Source: Defluviitaleaceae bacterium
GTDB taxonomy: Bacteria > Bacillota > Clostridia > Lachnospirales > WQUN01
Reading direction: 5' to 3'
NCBI GenBank assembly: GCA_009779835.1
Contig: WRBD01000018.1
Location: 1-53,752, forward strand
Length of the DNA: 53,752 nucleotides
Part shown: in pieces, positions 44,701 through 52,327 of the stretch
Position numbering within the stretch: the first letter of the stretch is position 1
Layout of the letters: each line of letters starts with the position of its first letter
Notes under the pieces: model-generated
The model's database searches: none
What the model was told of the DNA's origin: nothing
The model's input: only the letters and a program-made list of their open reading frames with translations
Made by a program: the position numbers and the translations under genes

Positions 44701-47700
44701 CTCACTTCACTAAGCGCAACTTTGCCGGCGGTTCGTTTGGGAATAATTACACCGCCCCGTTAGTAAATGTACCCGCATTCGGTACTATTTTGCGCAACGA
44801 TGCACGATTCGGGCCTGTGAATGCCTTAGGCGGACGCGGACTGGATACCGGAATTGAAAACGCTGGCGGCGGTCATATAACAAGAACGCACGTGGGCGAA
44901 TGGATACGGTATGAACTTAATGTAGTAGAAGCCGGTGAGTACCGTGTACGGCTTGGTGCTATTAACCCGCAAAATGCAGTGCAAAGGGTTCTCTTGCGAG
45001 ACATGAGCTACAACACACTTACTTCCTTTACCATACCCAGAAATCATGCAAATAATCCCAATGTGGATTGGGCAGATGCTCCTATGATTCCGGCGGCAAA
45101 CAACATCTTTTTACCGGAAGGCAAGTTTATTATTGAAATGTTGTTTGCAAATGGAGAAACGGATTTACCACATGCAGGTCCGACACCTGTAAGCACCGGT
45201 ATTCCGTCAAACTACCCCGACGGCGCGAATGTTGACATTATCACGTTTGAACGCATAGGAGATATGGAACCTACGGTGTTTGAAATACCGGATAACCATT
45301 TCATTCTTCCGCTTCCGCCGAACGATGCAGCAGGTACCTCACGTCGTCAGCGCGGGTGGGGAACTGTAGGAGTCGGCAATGAATGGGGCGGAGTCCGCGA
45401 AAGCTCGCTCTCATTAAGAGCAGTAGGATTGGCAACGCACCTTGTACTTGAAGTTGCGGGAAGACCTCCCGGAAATGTTGACGTTGTACTTGCAGGCGAT
45501 GAAAGACACCCGGTTAATAATCCGGACGGGGTAGGAACGTGGAATCAACAAACGTTCACAATGCATACCACCAGCAGCGTCACTGGTATATTCAACGCGG
45601 CAAACAATACGGTTACAATCGACCTTCGTTTGATGGATGGTCATGCAAGCAATGGTGATGTGTTTACACGTTGGAGTGATGTTGAGAACAATACTTCAGC
45701 CAGAAGAATCATTGTGTCACACAACAGCGATACATGGGATGAACTGAACGTTATAAGGGCGTACCTGGTTCTGAGTGAGGCCTATGAGGAAACTGTAGAA
45801 CCGACAGGTTTAACAGCGACAACTCCAACAACAGTAACAATGACTGTCGGCGGAACCGCAAACATCGGAGTATCACTGTATCCGGAAAATTGGAACGTGG
45901 ATGGTTATGAAGTAGTATGGTCAACACCATCATCAATCGTTACAACAAGTGGTTCGGGTCTTACTATCGAAGTAACCGGTATAGAAAAAGGCGCAACAAC
46001 AATCACAGCACAACTCGTATCGCCCGGCGCGATTGCGACGGACAGGAATGTCGGTGAACCCATAATCTTCAACATCATGGTTATGGACGGAATTCCCCTA
46101 TACGAAAACTTTGTAGGAGACGATGCCGACTGTGATACACTTTTAAGAGACTCGGAAGGAAATATAACAGACGTTGTTAATTACAATGTCGCGGTTGCAG
46201 CAGTTTCCGGTGAAATCGTAGTTACGGTCACTGTTGAAAACGGTCCGTCCGATTTAGAGCACTACTTTAATGCCAGCTTTTGCTTGAGCGTTCGCGTTGG
46301 AGAAAACGCAGACGTGAATGTACCAATACAAGTAAGAGTCCCCTCCATCAAAGATGGAACAGGTTCCGTTACACTTTCTCAAGAAGAAATATTAGCGGCG
46401 TGGGGGAGTTTCAGCGACTCAATTGAAGGCAGACGGGAGATAGCCGAATCACGCGGCGAAGACCCTGAAGAAATCAATTGGGAAGAAGTGATTGATAACC
46501 TTGAGATAAGGGGTGCGGAAGTAATCCCGGTTTCCGAGGAGAAGGAGGAAAGAGAAGAAGTGAGACAGTTTATTTTAAGCTTGGCAGTAACTGTATTTGC
46601 CATGACAACACTGTGTTTTGCCGGCACCGGCGAAACAACTCCCAAAGATCAACTTTGGGCAGCAGAAGCAGCATGGGAGGATGCTTTAAAAGCATTCAAC
46701 GAATTGGGCTTCTTGGAAGTCTTGGGAGCTGCTGATTTAGCCGACAGCGACACTTGGAATTGGAACGAAGTGTCTTTCGGCACAATGGACATTATAACCC
46801 TTCAACAAGCACTTGCTACTTTGAACCAAGCAATTATTGATTTCAAAGACGCACGTGACTGGGGAAAAAAGGAAGACGACAGAAAATTGCTTATCGTTCC
46901 CACTGGACGGCAAGCAGTATTCCATCTCAGTAAGGTAGATCTTACAGGCGTTGACGAAGTAGAAGACATTGTCGGACTTCAAGCATCCGGACTGGGTGAT
47001 GGCGCAGAATTTACTTTCCTTGGCAACGGTGCAATCAATGTCAAAACCGGAACGACAAATTATGCTGGAACATTTAGCGGTATTGACGTTGTGCCCGGAG
47101 AATTTGACGGACTTAAACCCGGCGATACGGTTCAAGCTATCATTGAACTTGTAGGAATTCTACCTAGTGCCGCCGGTGCCACCGTTAATAATGGATTCCG
47201 CATTGAGCAATCCATAGGTCGTGAACATGCCGGATTGGCGGTAGGAGCAAGACTGCACCCCATAGCAACGGGCAATTACGGCACAATCACCATTGAAAAT
47301 ATCGACCAAGCATGGATTGACGCAAATGCTGATGAGTGGAACTGGGTTGGCACGAGTGCTCCGGATAATATTGACGGACGTGGGCGTATAGGTGAAGCAG
47401 TCCCGCCGCGTTTCAGAATAGCCGGACACTTCATTAACGCGCATACCGGTAACGAAGCAACTGACGGCACCGGTGGTTCAGAATTCATCGTACACGACAT
47501 CTTGGTTCACCGTGCAGAAGCACAGAATCCCGCTGCAACACTTACCCAAGTCGCAGCATTCCCGGGCTTGGTACAGGGATATTCCCAAGAAGTCGCAAAT
47601 AACGCAACTCGTGGGTTTACCATTCAAAACACAGGCGGAGTTGCCTTAAACGGTTTAACAGTATCAATTACCTCTGGTGGAGCAAACTTTGTTATAGCTG

Positions 47701-48572
47701 GTGACTCAACCTTTAATATTCCGGTTGGCGGTCAAGCAACAGTCAATGTACGTCCCGTACTTGGTTTATTGGCGGTTGGTTCTCCTCATCAAGGAACATT
47801 GGCAATCAGTTTCGGCGGAAATGAACTTGCAACAGCTCAATTGAGCGTTGCCGTAACTACCCAAGCTGATCCACCCGTGATTTCTACCGCATCATTACCC
47901 GCGGGAACAGTAGGTCAACCATATGGTGGTACAGGCGGCTTCCAATTAGTCGGAACCGGAAGTAATTTATCTTGGTCGGCAGAAGGATTGCCCGCAAGCT
48001 TAACTGTTTCAGGCACAGGGTTAATAACCGGTACGCCAATCGAAGCAGATATAGGCACCCACCCAGTGACAATTACGCTGACCGGTGCATCAGGAACAAC
48101 ACCTGCAGAAGTAACTTTAGACCTTGTTATTAATGCTGCTGGTAGCTTTGAGGTGACGCAACGGTTCAAAGACATTGTAGCTAGAGGTGTGATATTGGGT
48201 GACATTACCGGTGACGGAACATTCGGTTCGACAGACGTTCTGCTTACAAGACAGATTGCAAACCCCGGTCACTCAAGAACAGCTGCGTCAACACTGGCTG
48301 ACTATCCCAACCACGATATGGTTTACTTGTTTAACACATTGCAAGGTCAAGTTTTACCGACTTCTGTATCGGGTAGGTTTGAAACCATTGTGAACCGCGG
48401 TGTTATACTGGGTGACATTACCGGTGACGGAACATTCGGTTCGACAGACGTTTTGCTTACAAGACAGATTGCAAACCCCGGTCACTCAAGAACAGCTGCG
48501 TCAACACTGGCTGACTACCCCAATCACGATTTAGTATATCTGTATGCAGAATTGGTAAAATTGCTTTCATAG
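38772..48572 (+). CDS. Giant secreted multidomain metallophosphoesterase with jelly-roll, Cys-rich, Ig-like and dockerin-like modules
   Basis: 3266 residues. Signal peptide 1-~35. Approximate order: jelly-roll/CBM-like (37-195), Ig-like (196-285), CBM-like (287-460), Cys-rich linker (460-493), CBM-like (495-655), Cys linker (657-670), Ig-like (673-760), CBM-like (762-935), Cys linker (938-968), further beta-domains to ~1310. Then a purple-acid-phosphatase-type fibronectin-like domain (1312-1430) and a calcineurin-like metallophosphoesterase (1436-1770) with GDPQ (Asp1441), GDV (Asp1487), GNHD (1517-1520), His1607 and GHEH (1644-1647). FIVAR-like helices, a CBM6-like domain (1950-2170), Big2 (2340-2435), an internal hydrophobic segment (2597-2620), more beta-domains, an He_PIG-like domain (~3036-3125) and two dockerin-like repeats (3127-3266) follow. 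The metal ligands are complete, so hydrolysis of an extracellular phosphate ester is likely. It lacks the GDxxY Tyr of true purple acid phosphatases. Ribosome binding site GGGAGG precedes the ATG. Confidence 0.85.
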   Translation: MQQKLQRRRIVALFMAITMVFSLFSGVGPLNVIATGGTGEVLFDLSTWLEGRDGEITDNLAPFVRGGSPVLTATGGALRITTTADWGEGVDIKPDGGFLAGDVITLTATGAALAPDGQLMLQINGGAAPWDDQMLRPLVNFSADEEINMTVTLTDDDITKIAAGSDFNSGNGIRIRANNPASGEFYLTSLTISRPGTQPTLTSVAAPNLAVTTAAALADVVTPSTVVVTADNGTTSLPVSWVLPTWNNTDGAPNIFTWTVNTTGYAIAADVVTSGNITVYTYAPVVAQPEPGDLVWEPNLVGATAATSGRNYVTNAAGQTLGFILSSSRTPPAGFTIVEDSILRHQSGGGGERMNIIVRGTGTGNPSVAGFAPVNGKHYRVTFNATDDAGAPVASLVFRPNDVATGAVEPVAGSQFSFSFTYDEATASNDGTHGRIAIAVVTGNAGTVVRYSNFRIYLSCDCDACGYCCDGENCTGCGYENCPVGSPPCLPGEMVPVYNLQSDIAGRDIGPLGSGAGAGTPILSTTHGVANTHLIVGEAEGRRHLLVNRTQASATRGLLFNFTFREGDVLELDGYLMTDGLEMRLQGHTTTGWMPSGTDMNRVGGNRVGEEDTAPFTIEYEIKSGDLTALSTGLRVIADGDTIAAQYRLYELKVLRDGACGNCEDCAAEPQTFEEAVTAVNDAIATIVPTNFVTEQEVKDTVEDAVEDHITVTWTSDVAIVLADVGVAGSITGVVTLSLDEESEVININLAIPSLSDGPIEFPPGVVYDLQLDDTLNTLPGGVADHMIFRASAGGTLSGVNNTGENNASVSLTNRTGNAHGIDICVEKLSELLVPGRLHRFEIEGTAGVQSNSGSATRFVRPGASGAGSYPGDPLGTANHVTSGTRAGGAFTLTVALSYEYIAAQAASGTRIYRIGTNSGDTNTQNLVVTKLLISYECCDGNGCEDCCKGDECEGCDYCTEPCPVHTPIWALDYSRAVPGGLLPSTGNPPIPTLRQPVGNPDPNSPYRPGIQSAQGANVTNVLDVAGDALTFTHNSFNNFFILGSDQGTSTGFWSEDDGFSPVVDTEYRIAFDAALDGGMALRIAPNNTTGLNAAEAEWTYLLQGGMMGSVSHTWKQTVAPGASGNGAIRIGLSGSTLTTVEIKNLRIYEVTDEDCTCGNLEELLIWPIGNTQATLANHERISVIGAGNSRILRFEIDPRTESLLRDNIGASLEFTPINSTISVNRALAVWTDLSGENTDNFEFAVNEEALASGLIVRSPDFDPRPSSVNLRLTSEMLYKDGEIATAIYVLLSQGHGAWITNPRADNLEMLGTATLTMLSANPTNISLNIGANESEMSFTWWTPSGIASGAAVQVAPYASLVDGQMPAEAALVFGEQDFTLTNLNLPAYAFDVSRVTVQSLELNTKYAYRVGDGRPGTWSEIHYFNTFNPTESHTVMVVGDPQIGAWNLGRQEFKWTDGIERAITRAAMPEHGSPHNGIDFILNTGDVISPANNIDRMNVYMRPAHLRSIPVFTTVGNHDSVSQGDGLPTLGLLSLIHNWPNHNWLGGNPTSIQEQRRGGGNHFFSYGDVLYISLNTNVVDRAAHRATLEAARASHQDAKWTIAIFHQDVFGNGTGHALGMPGSNRQRMLYDLYANGVDLVINGHEHTHSRSLFMDGRVENTAANSTRQPFMDQRPANFGGNITERLVFDPHPGAFIAPVGIPFITTGSVSDFPKYTSIFPVTPWTAWTDPAEYDNFQNYSIMTVDGDSLTIETFVVPYTTGANNATDWRPTGEPEIMSNSLTLRRTARFEDLQLLIDGTDELAQGNITNDTWAEFQDKITLARILTEVSEASDIHKAYMAIYDAYYSLVNDADFEKLDALVKEVAAVLAEASEGIWEGQYQDGSIAELRAIFEPAELVNSVRLSSQGAIDAQYALLRPAYEEFKLKISDISRPWVHVHEIPADEVYTMNLLHWMDETIMLNMPWERHEDVWPRYFAHFTKRNFAGGSFGNNYTAPLVNVPAFGTILRNDARFGPVNALGGRGLDTGIENAGGGHITRTHVGEWIRYELNVVEAGEYRVRLGAINPQNAVQRVLLRDMSYNTLTSFTIPRNHANNPNVDWADAPMIPAANNIFLPEGKFIIEMLFANGETDLPHAGPTPVSTGIPSNYPDGANVDIITFERIGDMEPTVFEIPDNHFILPLPPNDAAGTSRRQRGWGTVGVGNEWGGVRESSLSLRAVGLATHLVLEVAGRPPGNVDVVLAGDERHPVNNPDGVGTWNQQTFTMHTTSSVTGIFNAANNTVTIDLRLMDGHASNGDVFTRWSDVENNTSARRIIVSHNSDTWDELNVIRAYLVLSEAYEETVEPTGLTATTPTTVTMTVGGTANIGVSLYPENWNVDGYEVVWSTPSSIVTTSGSGLTIEVTGIEKGATTITAQLVSPGAIATDRNVGEPIIFNIMVMDGIPLYENFVGDDADCDTLLRDSEGNITDVVNYNVAVAAVSGEIVVTVTVENGPSDLEHYFNASFCLSVRVGENADVNVPIQVRVPSIKDGTGSVTLSQEEILAAWGSFSDSIEGRREIAESRGEDPEEINWEEVIDNLEIRGAEVIPVSEEKEEREEVRQFILSLAVTVFAMTTLCFAGTGETTPKDQLWAAEAAWEDALKAFNELGFLEVLGAADLADSDTWNWNEVSFGTMDIITLQQALATLNQAIIDFKDARDWGKKEDDRKLLIVPTGRQAVFHLSKVDLTGVDEVEDIVGLQASGLGDGAEFTFLGNGAINVKTGTTNYAGTFSGIDVVPGEFDGLKPGDTVQAIIELVGILPSAAGATVNNGFRIEQSIGREHAGLAVGARLHPIATGNYGTITIENIDQAWIDANADEWNWVGTSAPDNIDGRGRIGEAVPPRFRIAGHFINAHTGNEATDGTGGSEFIVHDILVHRAEAQNPAATLTQVAAFPGLVQGYSQEVANNATRGFTIQNTGGVALNGLTVSITSGGANFVIAGDSTFNIPVGGQATVNVRPVLGLLAVGSPHQGTLAISFGGNELATAQLSVAVTTQADPPVISTASLPAGTVGQPYGGTGGFQLVGTGSNLSWSAEGLPASLTVSGTGLITGTPIEADIGTHPVTITLTGASGTTPAEVTLDLVINAAGSFEVTQRFKDIVARGVILGDITGDGTFGSTDVLLTRQIANPGHSRTAASTLADYPNHDMVYLFNTLQGQVLPTSVSGRFETIVNRGVILGDITGDGTFGSTDVLLTRQIANPGHSRTAASTLADYPNHDLVYLYAELVKLLS
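46542..46562 (+). promoter_or_regulatory. Internal Shine-Dalgarno and in-frame GTG within the giant gene
   Basis: AAGGAGG (46542-46548) stands 11 bases before an in-frame GTG (46560, codon 2597). The codons after it encode VRQFILSLAVTVFAMTTLCFAG, which looks exactly like a signal peptide. This could be a real internal start giving a ~670-residue secreted C-terminal product, or the scar of an in-frame gene fusion. Confidence 0.45.
48197..48530 (+). repeat. Tandem dockerin-like coding repeats (213-bp period)
   Basis: The 121-base blocks at 48197-48317 and 48410-48530 differ at three positions by my comparison. Each encodes GDITGDGTFGSTD, a 12-residue calcium loop with D at positions 1, 5 and 12, followed by VLLTRQIANPGHSRTAASTLADYPNHD. 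Two more diverged copies are in the next gene (starting near 49280 and 49508). Near-identity at the DNA level, including silent sites, indicates recent duplication or gene conversion. Confidence 0.9.
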
Positions 48573-48583
48573 CACTGTAGGCT

Positions 48584-48651
48584 AAGAGAATACGATAAGT
48601 TTGGCGGCATCGTCTCCGATTGAGACGAGACGATGCCGCTGTATTTCTCTT
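48584..48651 (+). terminator. Two-tier hairpin after the giant gene (terminator/attenuator-like)
   Basis: An inner perfect 12-bp stem (48604-48615 with 48628-48639) is enclosed by an outer stem AAGAGAATAC/GTATTTCTCTT (48584-48593 with 48641-48651) with one bulged T. A related structure follows the next gene at 49676-49722. The T-rich end resembles a terminator, though without a long T run. Confidence 0.55.
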
Positions 48652-48695
48652 TAAAATCAGTTTCGATGTTGTTTTAGAAGGAAGGGGATATCTGC

Positions 48696-49676
48696 ATGAA
48701 ACGGATTAACACCAAAAACCGCTTGTTGTCGTTCGTTATAACTGTAATTATGGCAACAGGTGTGTTTAGTGTAATGCCGGTTGCCGTTTCTGCGGCTGAT
48801 GGTACAATATCATTAGTTCGTATTACAGCACCGGAATCTATATTCCCCGGCTCAGTAGTAACACTAGATGTTGTAATGGCAGAGAATCCGGGTTTTGGTA
48901 TGATACAGTATTTAGTTCAGTATGACTCGCCGTATGTGACAAACTGGACACGTAACAATATGGATTTTCCTACGACGATTCTTGAGTGGACTCATCGGAT
49001 TGAGAACGGACAGCGTACTCAATTCATGACTGCTGCACAAGAAAATGAAATGCGGAATGGTATAATGTCTCGCTATACCTTCAGGATAAGCGAAGATGCC
49101 CCGGTTGGGGTCGTAATTCCGTTTACCTTCGCGAAGGAAGGTTCACTTGATGCTGTCACCATACAACCGATAGTTATTAATGTTGCAGGAGAATCAATGC
49201 CATTAACCGTTGTAGAAGCCCCTAACTTAGACTGGGTAACTGATAGGTTCAGAGCAATTGTAACCAGAGGTTTGGTACTGGGTGATATTACCGGTGACGG
49301 AACGTTTGGCTCGACAGACGTTTTGCTTACAAGACAGATTGGAAACCCCGGTCACTCAAGAACAATTGCTTCAACACTTGCCGACTACCCCGACCATGAC
49401 ATGGTTTACTTGTATAACCTGTTACGGAGTGTTCAAAACGGTGTGAGCGGTTTGCCGGATGCTTTGTCAGAAAGAGTTGGACAACTTGTGACACGTGGTT
49501 TTGTACTGGGTGACATTACCGGCGACGGAACATTTGGTACAGTAGACGTTTTGCTAACAAGACAGATTGCAAACCCCGGTCACTCTAGAACAGCTTCGTC
49601 AACACTCATAGACTATCCCAACCACGATGAAGCATACCTGTTTTTAGTATTACGTGGATTACTTGGTATCATCTAA
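48696..49676 (+). CDS. Secreted cohesin-like protein with two dockerin-like repeats
   Basis: 326 residues. Signal peptide 1-~34 (MKRINTKNRLLSF ending VSAADG). Residues ~38-170 resemble a cohesin domain: VTLDVVMAENPGFGMIQYLVQYDSPYV matches the V-x-V-P-V-x-x-x-x-N-x-P-G-x-x-x-x-x-x-x-x-Y-D core, and MSRYTFRISEDAPVGVVIPFTF the later strands. Residues ~185-326 hold two dockerin-like units, each with a GDITGDGTFG-type calcium loop (near 195-207 and 271-283), matching those of the giant protein. Cohesin-dockerin pairing suggests an adaptor that binds one partner and is itself bound by another. The ribosome binding site GGAAGGGG precedes the ATG. Binding specificity is inference; calcium-loop residues are intact. 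Confidence 0.78.
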   Translation: MKRINTKNRLLSFVITVIMATGVFSVMPVAVSAADGTISLVRITAPESIFPGSVVTLDVVMAENPGFGMIQYLVQYDSPYVTNWTRNNMDFPTTILEWTHRIENGQRTQFMTAAQENEMRNGIMSRYTFRISEDAPVGVVIPFTFAKEGSLDAVTIQPIVINVAGESMPLTVVEAPNLDWVTDRFRAIVTRGLVLGDITGDGTFGSTDVLLTRQIGNPGHSRTIASTLADYPDHDMVYLYNLLRSVQNGVSGLPDALSERVGQLVTRGFVLGDITGDGTFGTVDVLLTRQIANPGHSRTASSTLIDYPNHDEAYLFLVLRGLLGII

Positions 49677-49722
49677 AGAGAACATGATAAATCGACGGTA
49701 TCGTCTCTGTCGTGTTTCTCTT
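49676..49722 (+). other. Hairpin element after the cohesin-dockerin gene, related to 48584-48651
   Basis: The outer stem pairs AAGAGAACA (49676-49684) with TGTTTCTCTT (49713-49722, one bulged T). Compared with the element at 48584-48651, a T-A pair is changed to C-G, a compensatory change that supports a real RNA stem. An inner CGACGG/CTGTCG stem (49693-49698 with 49707-49712) is present. It begins within the stop codon of the upstream gene. Confidence 0.5.
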
Positions 49723-49738
49723 GAAATTAAAAGTAGAT

Positions 49739-49767
49739 TTGACTCATAGAGTTTTATAAATCTAAAT
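49739..49767 (+). promoter_or_regulatory. Possible promoter of the second cohesin-like gene
   Basis: TTGACT (49739-49744), 17-base spacer, CTAAAT (49762-49767). The -10 box is poor. It lies downstream of the 49676-49722 hairpin and would leave a leader of about 25 bases to the ATG at 49797. Confidence 0.3.
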
Positions 49768-49796
49768 TTTTCTTAAAAGAAAAGGAGAATGTTTCA

Positions 49797-50663
49797 ATGA
49801 AACGGATTACAATCAAAAACCGTTTATTTGCTTTTGTTGTAGCTGTAAGTATGTTGGCAGGTATCTTTACTGCAATGCCGATTGCTGTATCTGCATCTGG
49901 CTGTACGATTTCAATGAATGTTACCACGGCAGCTGAAACTATTACGCCCGGTACACAAAACGTGACATTAGACGTTTCAATGGCAGGAAACCCTGGTTTC
50001 GGTATGTTCCAGTATAAAATTGAGCATGACTCAGATTATGTACAAAGCTTGACACGTTCAAATGTTGATTTTCCGTCAACTGTTTTAGAGTGGCATATAC
50101 CGCCTGCTGCAGAACAAGCAGCGAATAAATGGCGGGAAACCCAATTCATGACCGATGCTGAGGGTGGCTTTATCGGTAACGGTGTAATGTCTCGTTATAC
50201 TTTTACGATAGCAGCCAATGCTCCTGTTGGGCATGTAATTAATTTTACACTCACGAAAGAAGGTTCACTTGAACCTGACTTCCCCTTTGGCGCGTTAGAT
50301 GTGACTGTAGCAACGCCTACAATTGCAGTTACCGTTGTAGATTTACCGCCCGAGCCGGCTGAAAATGTTACAATTGAAGTTAGCCACAGTGATGCACGTT
50401 TCGGAATTGATGAACTTGTTTTAACAGTTTCTCATGATGGTAACGGAACCGATAAGTTCTATTTTGTAATTGCTTACAGCCAAGGAACGAATCAGCCGAC
50501 CAGAATGGTTGTTGAAGCTGATGTGACAAGCGAACAGACAGCAATCCCAACCGGCTTGTTTACAGCTGCAGGCGCACAAATTTCCGTATGGGCTATGGAA
50601 AGCCCACCCTTTGACACTGAAAGTTTGTTCAACAATAACAAGGGTATATATCCAGCAAACTAA
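49797..50663 (+). CDS. Secreted cohesin-like protein without dockerin
   Basis: 288 residues. Its signal peptide (MKRITIKNRLFAF) is closely similar to that of the preceding protein, showing a paralogous pair. Residues ~38-180 are the same cohesin-like fold: NVTLDVSMAGNPGFGMFQYKIEHDSDYV and MSRYTFTIAANAPVGHVINFTL. In place of dockerin repeats, residues ~190-288 form an Ig/fibronectin-like beta domain ending NNKGIYPAN with no anchor motif. It may be a soluble or indirectly held receptor for the dockerin-like modules of the two upstream products. Ribosome binding site AAAAGGAG precedes the ATG. Confidence 0.75.
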   Translation: MKRITIKNRLFAFVVAVSMLAGIFTAMPIAVSASGCTISMNVTTAAETITPGTQNVTLDVSMAGNPGFGMFQYKIEHDSDYVQSLTRSNVDFPSTVLEWHIPPAAEQAANKWRETQFMTDAEGGFIGNGVMSRYTFTIAANAPVGHVINFTLTKEGSLEPDFPFGALDVTVATPTIAVTVVDLPPEPAENVTIEVSHSDARFGIDELVLTVSHDGNGTDKFYFVIAYSQGTNQPTRMVVEADVTSEQTAIPTGLFTAAGAQISVWAMESPPFDTESLFNNNKGIYPAN

Positions 50664-50688
50664 AATTACAGACAGGAGGAAAATATAA

Positions 50689-52317
50689 ATGAGTAAACGA
50701 ATTATTTCGTTTTTACTTGCAGTAACAATGGTCATGAGCCTGTTTGGGTTTTCATTTTCGGTGTCTGCTGCAGAGGCTACTGCGAACTACCCCGGTAGTG
50801 GCGGTGCTATTACCTTCAATGTACCCGGATTTGGTGCTGAAGTTACAAATGCGACGGTTGAAGTTAGCCGTTTGCCGGGTAATGATTATGTAATTGCACA
50901 CAATTTTTCTGTAAACAACGGAGTTTTATCAGGATCGATTCAAGCAGGTGTTCTCACAGAAGCTAATTATGTATTGCGTATTTGGCCTGGTGCGCCTTTA
51001 ATCGTTCCGGTTCAAAAACCCCCAACAGAACCAACAACTGCTACCGTTACCTTTTCCGCAGGCACGAACGGAACTCTTACCGCAGCAGTAGTAGGCGGTG
51101 CCTCAATCACCAGCAGCCCTGCGCAAGTGAATATTGGTGCAGATGTTGTGTTCACCGCAACACCAAACACAGGATTCCGTGTAGCTTCGTGGACAGTGAC
51201 TGGCGGTGGTGCTGTTACCGGTACTCCTATACCAACAGAAATTACGCGTCCAGTAACAGCCAGTGGACTTACCGTTGCGGTTACTTTTGAAGAAGAAACC
51301 GTTAACCCAACAGGTGTAACAGTTACCCGCCGCTCAGGTACAGGTTCTGTTAGACCGAGTGCAACCGTACAGTTTGATGCTTTGGTAACTCCCGCAGGCG
51401 CAAATCAAAATGTAATCTGGACGGCAACCAATAACTTTGGTGCCATTCTTGATAGTAGCATAAGCAACAACGGACTATTGACCGTTCCCGCAAATGCTAC
51501 TAATGGCAGCACGATAACTGTTAGAGCAACTGCTGTAGGATTCAACAATGTTTTCGGAACTGCAACCATTACGATAAATGACAGTGCCGGTACTTGGGAT
51601 GACGGCGGCGATGGGCGTCGTCAAGGTGGAGGAATTATAGACCCGGGTCTTGTAGTACCTACTCCGACTCCTCGTCCTGACGGCCCGGATGGACCGGATG
51701 GGCAACAACCGGAACCGAACTGGGGTCTTTCCGATATGAAACCCGCGTTCCTTCTGTTCAATGACGTTCCCATGAACGCATGGTTCCATGACTTTGTAAC
51801 AGTAGTTCATCACTTTGGTTTAATGCATGGTGTTGGATACCGCACATTTGACCCGCAAGGTTCTATGACGCGCGCTATGTTCATTCAAGTGCTTGCAAAC
51901 CTTGAAGAAGCAAACCTTGGAGCATTCGGCGCAGGCACAGCTGCGTTCAACGACATTGCACCGGGCGACTGGTTCTATCCCGCAGTACAATGGGCGCAAA
52001 GCGTAGGAATTACCACCGGCGTTGGCGAAGGTAGATTCGCGCCTAACGCAAGTGTAACCCGCGAAGAAATGGCAAGGCTTCTTAACAACTACGCAACCTT
52101 TAGGAACATTTCCCTGCCACGTAACGCAACAACACCGTTTACAGACGCAGGCGCAATTTCCTCTTGGGCTGTGGACGACGTAGCGGCAATTCAAGCAGCC
52201 GGCATAATCGGCGGTTACCCCGATGGCTCCTTCGGACCGAGAAGAACAGCAACCAGAGCCGAAGTAGCAACAATTTTCGCAATGTACCTGCAAGCAACGG
52301 GCAAATACACACCATAA
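50689..52317 (+). CDS. S-layer-homology (SLH) cell-surface protein
   Basis: 542 residues. Signal peptide 1-~28 (FSFSVSAAEA). Beta domain ~30-110; InlB-like repeat ~118-205 (GTNGTLTAAVVGG, NTGFRVASWTVTGGG); Big2-type Ig domain ~208-300 (VTPAGANQNVIWTATN); a Gly/Pro/Asp-rich linker ~303-345; then three SLH repeats (~350-540), each with F-x-D-x-x-x-x-x-W and G-x-x-x-F-x-P-x-x-x-x-T-R-A/E. The last repeat ends at the C-terminus. SLH domains bind pyruvylated secondary cell-wall polymers, so this protein is anchored to the wall glycan. It is the only obvious anchor in the cluster, 25 bases after the cohesin-like gene and probably co-transcribed. Confidence 0.92.
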   Translation: MSKRIISFLLAVTMVMSLFGFSFSVSAAEATANYPGSGGAITFNVPGFGAEVTNATVEVSRLPGNDYVIAHNFSVNNGVLSGSIQAGVLTEANYVLRIWPGAPLIVPVQKPPTEPTTATVTFSAGTNGTLTAAVVGGASITSSPAQVNIGADVVFTATPNTGFRVASWTVTGGGAVTGTPIPTEITRPVTASGLTVAVTFEEETVNPTGVTVTRRSGTGSVRPSATVQFDALVTPAGANQNVIWTATNNFGAILDSSISNNGLLTVPANATNGSTITVRATAVGFNNVFGTATITINDSAGTWDDGGDGRRQGGGIIDPGLVVPTPTPRPDGPDGPDGQQPEPNWGLSDMKPAFLLFNDVPMNAWFHDFVTVVHHFGLMHGVGYRTFDPQGSMTRAMFIQVLANLEEANLGAFGAGTAAFNDIAPGDWFYPAVQWAQSVGITTGVGEGRFAPNASVTREEMARLLNNYATFRNISLPRNATTPFTDAGAISSWAVDDVAAIQAAGIIGGYPDGSFGPRRTATRAEVATIFAMYLQATGKYTP

Positions 52318-52327
52318 TCAATAATAT

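Noticed and set aside
38772-50663. A classical cellulosome cluster
   Set aside because: No glycoside hydrolase, no scaffoldin with several cohesins and no CBM3 were seen; the enzyme present is a phosphoesterase.
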